Assembly (NCBI GenBank): GCA_037176705.1
Contig: CM073898.1
Coordinates: 25,094,488 to 25,158,487 of the forward strand
DNA from: Molossus alvarezi
Taxonomy: Eukaryota; Chordata; Mammalia; Chiroptera; Molossidae
Direction of reading: 5' to 3'
Length of the DNA: 64,000 bases
The position numbers were made by a program, and so were the translations under genes. Position 1 is the stretch's first letter. The number at the start of each line of letters is the position of its first letter. This document shows, piece by piece, positions 1-12,509 of the stretch. Below the pieces are notes generated by a model, which searched no databases, was not told the origin of the DNA, and worked only from the letters and a program-made list of their open reading frames with translations.

Positions 1-339
1 CAGACCTAAGCAAATATGAACAGTAACATTGGAAGGTGGCCATCTGGTTAATTCAGAACATGTTTGTTTAGTTACCTTTAGATTGTCATCATACCCGAAA
101 CACAAAATGTAAGCATTTTCTGGAGAATGTGAGATCAATCTGTAGCTCTCCTGTCTGAGAAATTCAGGTGTAAGCAACCAACATTTTGAGGCATGTGATC
201 TATTAACTAAAGATTGATCTCTTATAAATCTTGCCTTATAAATATATGCTCAGGACATTATTCAATGTGTGTTGTATATTAAATAGCAAGACTGGGTGGA
301 AAGTACAGTTCTCATAATACCCCCTGCTTCGTTCCCACA

Positions 340-1210
340 CACAACCTCCTTAATTATCAACATCTCAAACTAGAATGGTACATTTATTACAATTAATAAA
401 CCTACAATGACATATCATTATCACTCAAAGTTCATAGATTACACTAGGGTTCACCTTCTACGGGTTTTGACCAATGAATGACAACATGTATCTACCATTG
501 TAGTATCATACAGAATAATTAATTTCACTGCTCTACAATTTTTCTGTGTTCCACCTATTCATCCCTCCCTCGCTCTTGGCCCCTGGCAATCACTGATATT
601 TTTACTGTCTCCATAGTTTTGCCTTTTTCAGAATGTCATGCACTTAGAATCATACAGTATGTAGCCTTTCTTAGACAGGCTTCTTTTACATAGTAATAAT
701 ATGCATTTAAGGTTTCTTCTTGTCTTGTCCTGGCTTAATAGTCCATCTCTTTTTAGCACTGAATAATAGTCTATTGTCAAGACAGGCCACAACTTATATA
801 TCCAGTCACATTTGTTTGTGTGTGGTATGTACCCCTAGCGGAAACCAAACCCGGGACTCTCTGGTCTGCAGGTCAACGCTCAACCACTGAGCCAAACTGG
901 CCAGGGCTCCATTCACCTATTAAAGGACATCTTGGTTGCTTCCAAGTTTGGGGCAGTTATGAATAAAGCTGCTGTAAACATCCAGTTGCAGATTTTTGTG
1001 TGGGCACACAATTGCTGGATCGTGCAGTAAGAATATGTTTAGTTTTGTAAGAAACTGCCAAACTGTACAGACTTTGCATTGCCATCAACAATGAATGAGA
1101 GTTCTGGTTGCTCCACATCCTCCTCAGCAGTTGGTGTTGTCAGTGTTTTTAATTTTGCCCATTCTAATAGGTGTGCTGTGGTATCTTGCAGTTGTCTTAA
1201 TGTCATAATT
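340..1210 (-). mobile_element. Old L1 3' end (L1M type), interrupted by a short SINE
   Basis: Reading the minus strand gives the familiar end of L1 ORF2 and 3'UTR (the inverted 'gaataatagtctattgt', 'aataaagctgctgtaaacatcc' and 'attgctggatcgtg' text). It is strongly diverged and split by the short Ves element at 810-907. Edges are approximate. Confidence 0.7.
810..907 (-). mobile_element. Head-only Ves SINE (no body)
   Basis: Only the tRNA-related head is present (inverted GCCCTGGCCAGTTTGGCTCAG... to ...GGGTACATACC), followed by a CA/A tail seen as TTTGTTTGTGTGTGG on the plus strand. It is flanked by TCCAGTCAC (801-809) and TCCATTCAC (908-916), 8 of 9 matching, so the short unit itself was inserted. 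It lies inside the older L1. Confidence 0.8.
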
Positions 1211-2790
1211 TTGTCAATTAGACAGCAACATTTTTTGGAAGCTTTTCCCTCACTTGGTATTTGCTTTTCCTGTTCCTTTTCTTCTCTCTTCATGCAACAT
1301 TTTTTGTATATTAATCTTGTGATGGCTTCTTTCTTATTACTTTTTACAAAAACAGGTGATATTTTCCTGTATCAGCTTTTGCTTTCTTACTCCTGTTACT
1401 TCCCTGTATTAGTGAACAACTTATGCTGAAAATGGAGACAGAGAAAGTGAAAAATAGGGCAGCCCATAGCCCCTTTTCCTCCCCGTCCCTCCCTGCTTAC
1501 CAGAGAGCCAAAGGTGGGGAGGGAGGTAGAATTCGTGCACGTGAAGAACTGAAGTGAAAACAGCTGAGTTAGGTGTGTGCTGTGTTTCTCCTGCTCTGGT
1601 AACAACAAAATATATGAGCATGTGCACACTACAAAAATAAACTGTGCGATTTCAATGATTATATAGAAGACTCACATGCTCTTATATTTACTCACTTAAA
1701 ACTGGCATTGAATAATACAAAGATAAATGTAAAAGCCATGTTAATTAATATTAAATTTTAACTTTACTTAGAACATTAAACAGTAAATAAAAAAGACATG
1801 GTAACAAGTCAAGAGGGAGAGAGAGACCACAGAAGAAAGGGAAAAGCCTTATATTTTAGGACTTTTAATAGCACTTTCCCCCTGATATTTGAACAAGGGT
1901 CTTGCACTTCCATTTCGCACTGGGCCTGACAAACCAGGTAGCCAGCCCTACACAGGAGGTTAGTCCTGCAAAGACCTGAAAGATGAGCTATCTCAACCCC
2001 TTTATCAGACAAGGAAGATGAGGCCCAGAGAGGTGAAATGACAGCTTGTTTAGGAAATTAAGAAGGAAATACAAGATGGAAGGAACTTCCTCCATCTTCA
2101 CACCTTGAGCAGTGAACTGGGGTCTCACTGAACGTGCTAAATCCACGGGACGCACACCTCTTCTACCTGTCCCTGTCCAGGTTCTCCGGCATTCACGCCC
2201 TCCCGTGATAACCCCAGGGTTCCCAGAGCCAGCCTTGTCTCCAGGGGTCGGGCACAGCGGAGCCAAGATCCCAGCATTTTTGCAGCTGCTGCGTACGTTG
2301 GCCCCATTCCCACCATCCTGGGTTCCCCCGCTGGTCATCACTCCCACACACTCAGCAGCCAGACAAGGTCCTACACCGCCACTGGGTGCCTGGGAACAGT
2401 CCATGGACGTGTGTTCTCTTCTTGAGAACATTTGCCTTCTAAGAAGTCCACAGAGCCTTTAAATGTTTGGGAAATGAATTGTTAGAGGTGGGGTTTTGGG
2501 GAGAACAGAGAGTCCTGATGGACTGTACCGAATTTGCCTCCCTGGGACAAACGTCTTCCTTCCAACGATGACCATACAGAAGGGAAAAGAAGAAAGTGCA
2601 AGAACTGAACTGGGAAGGATGTGAGGTCTTTTCCTGCTGCTCCGCTAAAATCCTTGCTATGAGGCTGAGAAATGTTGATTTGAAAAGATTTGACGTTTTT
2701 TTCCCCAAGGCTACTGATTGAATGACACAAATAACAAGTTTTTTTAAAATCAAATATCATGTCATCTGATATTCTAGCCAGCAACTCCCC
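1211..2790. other. No gene seen; probable MIR scrap
   Basis: Nothing coding is supported. A short MIR-like motif (GATGAGGCCCAGAGAGGTGAAATGAC) lies near 2018-2043. The open frames here have no recognisable domain and no splice context. Confidence 0.4.
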
Positions 2791-2837
2791 CAACACACAC
2801 ACACACACACACACACATACACACACACACACACACT
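2791..2837. repeat. (CA)n microsatellite
   Basis: About 22 CA units with one TA interruption; it creates a meaningless Cys-Val run in one minus-strand frame. Confidence 0.95.
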
Positions 2838-3032
2838 TTTTTTCCACTTCTTCAGGGAATAAGAAGAAAATGGACACTTCTTTCAAATTGCAGTGAGATC
2901 ATTTTACCCTCCCCTGCAGCCCCAGAGCCCAAAGCACTCCCCAAACACAGCCAAGCAAGGTCAGAAAGGACACCATGTACCATTCCACGATTTTGAACGT
3001 TGCTTCCCTCCAACTACACGAAGACCCTAGAA

Positions 3033-3307
3033 CAGCGATTTTCAACCTAGTCCATGGCACGCATAAAATAATTACTAAAATTCTGCAGCACACCAAAAAA
3101 ATGTTATATTTTTGCCAGACTGACAAAAAAAGTGGGTGTCATGTTGATTCATTCACACCGGATAGCTATCGCTGGGTTGGCCGTTGTCACGTTTTAATTT
3201 GGCAGTCTAAGGGGGAAGAGGCCGGTGCCCCCCCACCCCACCCCCATGGAACAGTCAGGTAGTGCATGTTTTTAAAATTCTTGTGGCACACAGGATGGGA
3301 ATCGCTC
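3033..3307. mobile_element. Nonautonomous hAT element (copy 1)
   Basis: The ends are inverted: CAGCGATTTTC at the left and, read inward from the right, GAGCGATTCCC. Exact 8-bp flanking repeats CCCTAGAA lie at 3025-3032 and 3308-3315, the target size of hAT transposases. It shares its interior (AATTACTAAAATTCTGC, ATTCATTCACACCGGA) with the copy at 56579. No transposase is encoded, so it relied on one in trans. Confidence 0.85.
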
Positions 3308-3315
3308 CCCTAGAA

Positions 3316-6300
3316 GGGCATTTTCTTTGAATGATCCATTTTCTGGGACCTCTCTGTGTTGCCTGAGAAGTATTCCTTCTCGAGTGAAACCATCTGGACA
3401 CAGGCCGCAGCTAGCAGTGGCGCAGCGAAGGGAGCTGGGACCACGTTGTACCCCGGAGACCACCACGGCCCTCCCCCAGCTTCAGGCTGCTCAAGCTTTC
3501 TTGGGGAAAGGCCTTTCTAGCCACCATCAGCCAACATTTTTACAAAAAGGAAACAAAAATAAAAGAGACCCCAGCCTCTGGCTTCTGTGCTGTGGGGGCA
3601 GCTTTAGTTTCTACCTCCTGACCCCCGGGCCCTGCCTTCCCCATGGACACTCGGAGTTGGTTGGATTCTCCCTTTCCACTGGCTCCTGGGTGCTGGACTT
3701 TCTTCGTCCCTCCTGCCCAGAGGGCCCCTGCTGGTGTGTGAACCAGCGCGATGCAGCTGGCACCGCAGCCTCCCCTCTCTGAGCCGTCTGGAGCAGGAAG
3801 TTGGTGCTGATTCCAGCGCGTTGCCTTGCGTTTGTGTTTGCTTCTCCCGCTGAACTGGCGCTCAGGGACAAGGACTCCCCCTCCACCCGAAGGCCGCGCA
3901 GGACTGGTGTGGGGCACACGTTCGGGGCCCAGTTGGGCGGTATACATCCAAAGTTCCCATGGCCAGCATAGCGTTCTTTGTCACCAGAACTGTGCAGCTG
4001 CTCGGGGCACACATGGCTGGTAACTTCGGTTTGGGTTGGGTCAGTGTCTTCTGGTTGTTCTCAGAACGCTTCCTCTGTCACTGCAAAGGCCACGGGGCGG
4101 TTGTCACACTCAGGAGCTCTGAAACGTCACGTGGGCTGCTCTGCCCAGCTGTAGGGCACTAGGGGCTGTTGTTGAGCTTTGGACAAATCCTGGGATTGTT
4201 TATCATTGAAAATCGGACTCTGAGAGCCCTTAGATCCACAGGGGAGTTTATTATTCTCCACCCCCATGTGCTTTCCCCCATCCTCTGGCCTCGTCCTCTG
4301 GCCTGACATCCTGCCACCTCACAGCAGTGCCACCTGTGCTCCGCGGCTGCCTTCCCAGGGGCTCGTCCGTGCCAGGAGTGGAGAATCGCAGACCACCTGT
4401 AACCTTCCGACTGGGATTGAGCATCAAAGGGGGACTGGCCCGCTGGGGCGGAAATGCGATGCAGCTGACTGGCTCCTTCCAGGCTCATCTCAGCGGGGCC
4501 CGCAGGAGTCGGAGAAGGAACGAGGCTGCTGAGACCTTGGTGGGACCTTAGCTCTGTTTCCAGCCCACAGAACCTCTTCCCGACCCTCCTCCTCCTGCAT
4601 GCTCTTGGCCTGAGCCTAACCCCCTGGAACACAGCCTGCTCCTCGGCCCCAGTGGGCACCAGCTGAGGCCAGGTGACTAAGACAGAGGGATAACAAAGAC
4701 CATTGGAGCCGGGGAGGCTGGGAAAGATCTTCTAAGCTAGTGAATATAAAGCTATTTTAGTCTTAGAGCACTTTGTTCGAAAGAACCTTACCAGAAAACA
4801 CGCTGAGCACAACGGAGAAAACCCAGAGAGCAGCCCACACTCGCGCTCTCCAGCTCTGCTTTTACTGCTGGGCCAAGTGCCTCATTCCACTCCCCTTCCT
4901 CAGCTCCCTTCCATTCCAGAGGCACCTGCCGGCCCACAGCCCCGCTGCGGTGTGCCATGTAGGAACAGTGTCTATGGGAAGTTGGAGCAGACAGGCACGC
5001 TGATGAGTGCGTCAGTCAGACTCTTTGTTCTTGCAGTTGGCAGAAACCCAATACACACCAGCTCAATTAAAATGGGGCTTTACCAGAAGGATACTGGAGC
5101 ACTCACACACGTGTCTGGGCCCTTGGTGTCTAGAAGTGGGCCTTCTCACTCTCCTCCCTCCTTACCCCTGCTTGGCTTTATTCTCTCTGTTAGAGACAGG
5201 TCTTCCCAGTGTGGCTGAAAACAGAGCCTCGGGAACCCTAGATTCCCATCCATCCTCCCTACCTCCCTGAGTTAAGATGCCTTCACCACGAGCTCTTCTT
5301 AGAACAATCCTTAGAAAGGCCTCTGATTGGCCCACATTCTGTCATGTGCCTATCCCTGAACCAATCACAGTAGCCCATGAGATGGATGCCTGCTTGAAAC
5401 GATGTCTTAACCCTAAAGAATGGTCCCCACAAGCTGGACTTCAAGCAATAGAGCCTGGGCAAGGAGAACCTTGCAGAGTCCCCCCAGACCACCCACAGAG
5501 GGAGCCCTCTACACTGCCCCCCTACAGAACCCCAGCTAAACCCACGCATTCGCTGGGGGCATGCATGTTGCTTTTCCTTTTAAACTTAATTCAACTTGAA
5601 AGGCCTCTTCATCTTATCTTGTGCAAGTGAGCAAGGGCGAGTGTGTTAGTTCAGTGGTGCAATAAATAACCTCTCATTATGAGAAATGTGAAGCCTCGGC
5701 CCACGGAGCCATTTGGTAACAATAATCTGATATTACAGAAGCTTTCCTTGTGAGACCAGAGATATCGAAGCCACATCCCTTTTCAAACAGCTCTGGCTAA
5801 TGGCTTTCCCTGTTGTTAGTGGAATGAGTCCAAGCTTTCTTTGATTTGTGGTCACTTGATTGGGTCCTGACAGGAGAGGCTGAGCTTTGCGGGGAGGAAT
5901 AATCGCCTGGGAACAGTGCAGGGTGATACAGTTCCTGTGGAGTTGGAGGGGCCTCAGATGTGGAGAAACTTAACTCCTCTGGAGAGATGAACAGAATTGT
6001 AACGGCTCCTCATTCCCATGCTGGCTCAGTCCTCACTGTGACAGCTCACTTTGGCTCTCTCTGCCTCTACAATTTTCCCGAAGACGTTGGGAATTGTGTG
6101 GTGGTGGGGTGGGGGGGGGGTACCTTCTTTGTTCCTGCTACACAGAGCCAGAAGCCATTTAGAAAATGATCCAGCCACAAGCCTGGCTCACAGGTCAAAC
6201 CACCATACCCTTAGGCAAAACAGCGGTCCTTGGAGGGCCCTGAAACTCACCTATGAATTTCAAACTCTGACCCCAGCCCCTCGGCAGTGACAGCAGGAGG

Positions 6301-6589
6301 GCAACAGTGTGAGGCCACCGAACAGACTTTCTCTTACTAAGCAGAGAGGCAGCGTTTTGTACTGCAAAGTTACATGACCGCCTGCACGCTTCTGGATTCA
6401 CCCACAGGCCGTTTCAGGGGTGTCTGGGAGCATGTGACCTAAAGAAAACGACAGAAGAGCTCAGGTTGGGAGACACACAGGTGGGGAGAAAGAGCACCAA
6501 TGGGACATTTGTTCTGACATTGGAAACCCGGTTTCATTCTCAGGACCCTAGCAATGAAAGTTAGCCCGGGCTTGGAAGGGACTTTTCTT
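3316..6589. other. Intergenic, no gene seen; possible ancient repeat at about 5020-5430
   Basis: Moderately GC-rich DNA with several short open frames but no recognisable protein. The stretch around 5310-5370, with its paired CTGATTGGCCC and CTGAACCAATCACAG wording, resembles a widely dispersed ancient mammalian repeat, but I cannot name the family. A G-run lies at about 6104-6120. Confidence 0.35.
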
Positions 6590-7005
6590 TCTAATAAACT
6601 TTTAATCTGGGAATAATTTTAGATTTATAGAAAAGTTGCACATATAGTACATGGTTCCCATATCCCCTTCACCCAATTTCACTAACGTTAACATCTTTCA
6701 TTATCATGCTACATTTGTCAAAGTCAGGAGATTAACACTGGACAGTACCGTCAACGAAACTCCAGACATTTCCCAGGTTCCAGCAATGTTTCCATGCATG
6801 TTCCGAGATCCTCAGGGTATTTAGTCATCATGTCTCCTAGTCTCCTCTGACCGGTGACAGTTTTTCAGTCTTTCCTTGCTTATCCTGACCTTGACAGTTT
6901 TGAAGAGTACTGGTCAGGCATTTCACACACTGACCCTTGATTTTGGGGGTTGTCTGATGTCTCAGAACAGATTACAGTTATGGGGTTTGAGAAAGAATAC
7001 CCAGA
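6590..7005. mobile_element. Old L1-type 3'UTR fragment
   Basis: It contains the recognisable dispersed text 'tagatttatagaaaagttgca', 'taacatctttcattatcatg', 'catgtctcctagtctcctct' and 'ttgaagagtactggtcagg', typical of ancient L1M 3' regions. Orientation was not determined. Confidence 0.55.
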
Positions 7006-7056
7006 GATAAAATGCCTGGGAGGAGTTTTGGTTTATTTTTAAACACAGCTGCCTTT

Positions 7057-7223
7057 GCCTGGCCGGTGTGGCTCAGTAGATCGAGCGTCGCCCCATGGAG
7101 GGGTCCAGGTTTGATTCCCGGTCAGGACACGTGCCCAGGCTGCAGACCCGATCCCCAGGAGGGGTGTGCAGGAGGCAGCCGGTTGATGTTTCTCTCTCCC
7201 ACATCGAAGTTTTTATCCTCTCT
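7057..7223 (+). mobile_element. Ves SINE, lacking its 3' tail
   Basis: Head GCCTGGCCGGTGTGGCTCAG with box-B-like GGTTTGATTCCCGGTC, body to the ATGTTTCTCTCTCCCACATCGAAG stretch, and no A-tail. Possible target repeats CAGCTGCCTT (7046-7055) and CAGCTACCTT (7224-7233) differ at one base. Confidence 0.85.
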
Positions 7224-7344
7224 CAGCTACCTTCAAACTGACCTGCCTTCAAACCAAATCATGTTTTGTTTGTTCTATCTGTATTTTTAAGAAATTTTGT
7301 GCTAAATTTTTTCAATTCACATTTGCAGCTTCCCTTAAGAAATA

Positions 7345-7561
7345 GTCCAGCCAGTGTGGCTCAGCGGTTGAGCGTTGACCCATGCACCAAGAGGTTGCAG
7401 GTTCAATTCCCAGTCAAGACACATGCCCAGGTTGTGGGCCCGATCCTCAGTGGAGGGCATGCAGGAGGCAGCCAATCGATATTCTCTCTCATCAGTGTTT
7501 CTATCTCTCTCTACCTCTCCCTTCCTCTCTCTCTCTAGAAAATCAATAAAGGAAAAAAAAA
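7345..7561 (+). mobile_element. Ves SINE, full length
   Basis: Head CAGCCAGTGTGGCTCAGCGGTTGAG, B-box GGTTCAATTCCCAGTC, pyrimidine body, and the AATCAATAAAGG end with an A-tail. Confidence 0.92.
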
Positions 7562-8599
7562 TAGAAAGAGCTGGTGACTACAGGCTTCTGTGGCAGTCGG
7601 AGGCAGGTGCTAAGAAGCATGGCCCTCCATGGGATGTGTCCTCTCTGTCCCACGAGCCCCGTGGCCTCCCCACCTCTGAGGCCCAGCACCAGCTGCATTA
7701 ATCGTCATGTCCACAGCTGAGTTTCTTACAGTAAAGAGGTGTCCTCTAGTCTCTAACACAACAGGAATGGCCCCAGATGGCCCCACATTTCAAGAGAAAG
7801 GAAGCAGGGGCACGAAATGGGTGAGTTGAATCTCAAAGAAAGTGTGTTTATCCTAATAACAGGAAAGGGCGCGAGTGTGCAGTCTGGGAACTGCATGTGA
7901 CTCTGGGACTACTGTTCACAGGACAGTCCTCACTGCTCATTCGGCAGCAGAAACGAGGGTTGTGAGTCAAGAGGGAAGCTGACTGTAAGGGAAGAAGATG
8001 GGGGAAGGTGAAGGACAGTGGACCCTTCCCCTGGCCTGGCTTCTTCCCAAGATCCTTCCCCAGGCCAAATCTATGTCACTACCTAGGGATGACCCTGTCA
8101 CCCATCTGGACGAAGCCACCAGCAGGGTCTTCACAGATGGGCCTGCGTTGGGCAGGAACTTGCAGTACTGCCAACTCTACCTTGGAAGAGGCCCTGCGAA
8201 CAGAGAGAGGGCCTTCCCCAGCTCCCACTAACACGCGGGTCTGCTTGCGGTACAGTAAGGGTCTGATTTATCCTCGACACCCTCACTCCTGCCGTCTGTA
8301 AGTCAGATATCCCGCCACACAAGCTAGAATTCTGAGCCCCAACTTCCCCTGCCCCAGGCCAAGTGATGACAGCTTCCCCGACTCCTCCTCCTCCTCCTCC
8401 ACTTCCCCATCCCAGCCCATCACCCCAGCCCCGAAGGCTTTAGGGTCTGTAGAATGTGACCACACTCGGTGTCAGTGTCGCAGTGGTGATCAAACCACGT
8501 CTCCAAGCCTCCAAGCCCCCCACTAACGGGACGAGTCTTACCCACAGCACCACTAGAGCACACCTGGCAGGAGAGGGGCCTTAGGTGACAGGAGTGGGC
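7562..8599. other. No gene or repeat recognised
   Basis: Mixed sequence with only short open frames. A CTC/CTCC triplet run lies near 8382-8402. Confidence 0.4.
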
Positions 8600-9020
8600 A
8601 CTGGCCAGGGAGCAGAGGATCTGGATCAGGTCTTGCTTCCGGTATTTTTTCCAAGCAACTCACCTAACCTCTCTGAACTGAGTTATCCCGGCTGTCAAAT
8701 AGGGCAACATTTCCACCTGCCTTGACAGCCTCCTGATTTCTGTGATGTGTAAAGATGACCCAGCCAGTGAATAAGCTTCTGCCTTGTTCCCTTCAGTCTC
8801 GAGCCTGAGTTTATCCTTCCCCGCATGTCCATAGCGGCCCCGCTCTCCCCACAGTGCTCACAGCACAGCCCCTGCCTGTGTTAACCCTGCCCCCTACTCC
8901 TAATAGAACAGCCTTGCACGCCACGCACTCCTAGTGGAACATGGGGCCTGGACAGTGGTACCTATTCCTGCACTTGGTACAGAGCATGTCAATAAATGTT
9001 TTTTGAATGAGCAAAATCAG
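8600..9020 (+). repeat. MIR and MIR/L2-type fragments
   Basis: 'CAAGCAACTCACCTAACCTCTCTGAACTGAGTT' wording near 8653-8687 matches the MIR core, and a typical MIR/L2 tail (GTCAATAAATGTTTTTTGAATGAG) ends near 9014. Confidence 0.6.
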
Positions 9021-10299
9021 CAGGCAAGAACAACGTAGTATATATAAAAGCACTTTGTAGACGATCAGGCTTCATCTAAACGTGAAGGGCGAGGGTGGGG
9101 ACCTGGCTCCATCCTGGGTGGCTGGCCTAACCTAACCAGCTGTCCGCTCAGAGAACCTGTTCTGGCCCACAGCCAACACCTGTGACCTGACCCTGCTTTC
9201 TGGTCAAAGATGACCAGACCAGAGGTCGACATCTGACTTATGTCTGTCAATCTACAGGCTGACAAGCCGCCAATCCCTCTTCCCTTTTCCACTGAATTGA
9301 ACTATCACGGAGATTTTTAAATTGTAAGGCGAAGGTAGACGATTGAACGGCAGTGTTATATGGAACCGTGACGGGCATTCACATTGGTTCGTTAGAAGCA
9401 CAGAAGCCACCGGGGGGAAGAAATGTAGAAGCAGAGATGAGAGCGAGTGTGGGGGCCTTGGAGCTGGGGAGGGCAACCTCCGTTCCCAACATCCCAGCTG
9501 CTGCTCTTCGTGTCTTATGGGGGAGGGACATCTGTTCCTTATACCCAGTAATCTTTCACTGAGACACTGGACAAACAAGCCAGTCTCTCATTAACCAGTA
9601 CAAACTTACCTAGGGAGAGAAGGAAAAGGATCCCCAAGAGGGATGAGGCATGAACACTTAGCTGAGGCAGAGGGTTCCCCCCTGCTCCAGGGTGGACCCC
9701 GAATCCCACAGTTGATAATGGGGGTCCTAACTCTCTGAGGAAACTCCAACATACTTCTCTCAAATGAACAGAGAAAGCTGGGCCATAAGGCAAAAAAAAA
9801 AAAAAAAAGTTCCAAACAAATAAAGCTTCAGTCCGGCATGTTATGGCTGGAGCCGAGGGCCAGTCATGAGTGGTCAGACCAGGGGGCTTCCCAGGCCTCT
9901 GTGGAGATTGGCAGGCTCTGCCGGGCTGGGAACCCACCAGACCAGGAGACGGCCACCCTAACAGTAGGCAAAAGTGCAAGCACATCGTATGAGCGAAGTG
10001 ATGAAATCAGGAGGAGAGATTTAGCCAACTTTGGGCCGGCCAGTGGGACACTGGTAAGAAAAATTTTCATCCAGAAACTGTAAGTAACTCTGATGGGGTT
10101 TGTCATAAGATTATGAAACGCTGTGAAGTTTGTGGTTTCTGTAATCGGTCTGCCTCAGAGGAGTTCATGTTTATTGATTTTGTTCTGCAAGAGGCAGAAT
10201 CATCAAATTGGTTTGCCAGTATTGAGAGCTCTCAGGTTTCTGGAAGAAGCTTGAACCGAGAGAAGTGAAAAAGGCATCTCTATATTGGTTCTATTCTTT
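9021..10299. other. No gene recognised; A-run at about 9791-9808
   Basis: Several overlapping open frames up to 148 codons show no domain, no homologue I recognise and no splice framework. I treat them as chance. Confidence 0.4.
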
Positions 10300-10527
10300 T
10301 TTTGTTTTGTTTTTTAATCCTCACCCAAGGATATTTCTCCATTGATTTTTAGATGGAGTGGGAGGGAGAAAAAGAGAGAGAAATATCAATGTGAGAGAGA
10401 CACATTGATTGGTTGTCTCCGCACAACCCCAGCCGGGGTCTGGGAATGGAATCTGCGCCCGGGTACGAGGGATGTGCTCTAGACTGGGACTCAAACCCTC
10501 AACGCTCTAACCACTGAGATGGCCTGG
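10300..10527 (-). mobile_element. Ves SINE, full length
   Basis: Starts with the T-run and TTTAATCCTCACCCAAGGATATTT, the inverted GAGGATTAA tail type. The body has GAGAGAGAAATATCAATGTGAGAG. Head ends near ACCACTGAGATGGCCTGG. Confidence 0.88.
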
Positions 10528-10627
10528 TTTTATTTTTAATTACAAAGAGTGCTATAGTGACAAGCTTCACAAACATCCAAAATCTTATTCTTTTTCAAAT
10601 TCTCAGAAGTCGAAAATGGGGGGAGAA

Positions 10628-10800
10628 AGTGAGAATTTATTGAACACTGAGCTAGGCTGGTTTACAAGACAACAGTGCATTTGATTATCACAGGACCTCC
10701 AGAGATTGTTGCCGTGCCCATTTCACTAAAGAGGAAACTGACATTTAAAGAAATTCAGGAGTCTGCCTGCAGTCCCACAGCCCACACGGAGCCACACTGA
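10628..10800. repeat. MIR/L2-type fragment
   Basis: 'TTTGATTATCACAGGACCTC' through 'CCATTTCACTAAAGAGGAAACTGA' and 'CAGTCCCACAGC' reproduce the common MIR layout, diverged. Confidence 0.5.
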
Positions 10801-10984
10801 GCTCCAGTCCACGTCTGTCTGTTTCAAATTCTTACTCTTCCCGGGGCACAGCTGCCTCTCTGCTCCGGTTTCCCCAGGGGCCTTGGGGAGCAAAGAAAAA
10901 TACTGTGGCTGGTTGTTGAGCTTCCAATCCTGACCTCCTAGCTTTATGTGACCATCTTGGAGCCAGAACGAGGGGAAATATTGA

Positions 10985-12470
10985 AACCCCAGAATTTTAT
11001 TAATATTCTTTTTGTTTTTACTAATATATTACTTTTAGATTCATAACATTAATCCATCTGGAATCTATTTTTGAGTAAGGTGTGAATTAGAGGTCTAGCT
11101 TTATTTTTTTGCCTTAATGGATACCCATGTATACCAGTACTATTAATTTTTTAAAGCATTCTTTTCTCACTGAATTGAAGATGTCATATTTATCATTCGT
11201 TATGTTCCCTTATTCATTGGGTACCTCCTCTCTTCTTCCCACCTAGCTATTCCACCACCGTTTGTTTTAAATCTTACTACAAGGTAAAGCAAGTCATTCT
11301 TCCATAGGAACGTTAATATCTTTTCATCTATTTTCACCCCCCACCACCCAAAGTAATCATTTTTAATTCCAATTAAATTTCATCAAATGTGTAAATTAAC
11401 ATAGATTAATGAGGATTGACTGTAAATTAGATATTATGTTGCAGAAACATTATGGTATGTATCTCCATTTATTCAATCTTGCCTCCAGACCCTTAGCACA
11501 ATTTTATAGTTTTTTTATGTTTTTATTGATTTTTTAGAGCGAGAGAAAGAAACATTGATGTGAGAGAGAAACACCAATTGGCTGCCTCCTGCATGCTTCC
11601 CACCAGGGATCGAGCCTGTTACCCGAGCATGTAGCCTGACCAGGAATTGAACCGGTATCTCTCAGCCCACGGGACGATGCTCAATCCACTGAGCCACACC
11701 AGCCGGGCTATATATAGTTTTTTTTTGTATGTCTTTTACCTCCATTATCAGATTTATTCTGAATGGGATTTATCCTTATTTCTAACTAGACATGTGTCTT
11801 TAGAGAAAAGCTATTGACTTTTTTGTTTATTATATTCAGCCACATTACCAAATTCTCCTCTTCATTCCAGTGGGTCATGAAAGTCACTAAATTCTGAATA
11901 TATATTTTTATTTCTGTAAAAAAGAAAAGAGGGAGAGAGATAAATAAATGTTGGTTTTTCTCCAACATTTTACATATTTCATTATCCTATTGCATTATTT
12001 AAAAATTCCAAAACATTATTAAGTATTGATAATAGCAGTCAATGTTATTTGTTCCTGATTTTTAAATGGCTTCACTATTTCACAGTTTGATATAGTCATT
12101 ATCATGTTTTTAAGAAGTTTGATTCTACCCTATTTTATGTGAAGTTTTTATTAGTAAATGTTGCCAGCTTTTATCAAATGCCTTTTGCCATCTGCTATTT
12201 TAATAATAGTTTTTCTCTTAATCTAACACAGCAAATTTTTTATAAATTTCCAAATTTTAAGCTGTCTTTACATATCTGAAATAAACATGTATTAATTTAC
12301 TTTCATTCTTTTTATAACTTTCCACCGGGGTTTGCTTTACTAAGTTTTGTCTGGTACTTCACCTTCCACATTCATACTTGAAATTGTCTAGCTTTCTTTT
12401 TTTCTATCTTCATCAAGTTTTAATGTTAATATTACGTGGGTGCTATTTCTACCCTTTTCTATGGCCTAGC
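10985..12470 (-). mobile_element. Old L1 ORF2 fragment, interrupted by a Ves SINE
   Basis: Inverted L1 ORF2 wording is visible in order: 'ATCTGGAATCTATTTTTGAG', 'TTTTTTTGCCTTAATGGATACCC', then after the SINE 'TTATTCTGAATGGGATTTATCC', and finally 'GCTTTTATCAAATGCCTTTTGCCATCTGC'. It is heavily decayed with no long frame. Confidence 0.65.
11511..11708 (-). mobile_element. Ves SINE
   Basis: Inverted copy beginning TTTTTATGTTTTTATTGATTTTTTAGAGCGAGAGAAAG and ending at the head ACTGAGCCACACCAGCCGGGC. Inserted in the L1 above. Confidence 0.92.
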
Positions 12471-12509
12471 ACAGTTTAAATTAACATAGATTATGTTTAA
12501 ATAATAACC

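Noticed and set aside
2482..2886. A 134-codon protein with a Cys-Val repeat
   Set aside because: The repeat is the translation of a (CA)n microsatellite.
3540..4659. Cluster of open frames of 88-166 codons on both strands
   Set aside because: They overlap each other in several frames, as expected in GC-richer DNA with few stops. No domain, splice framework or homologue was recognised.
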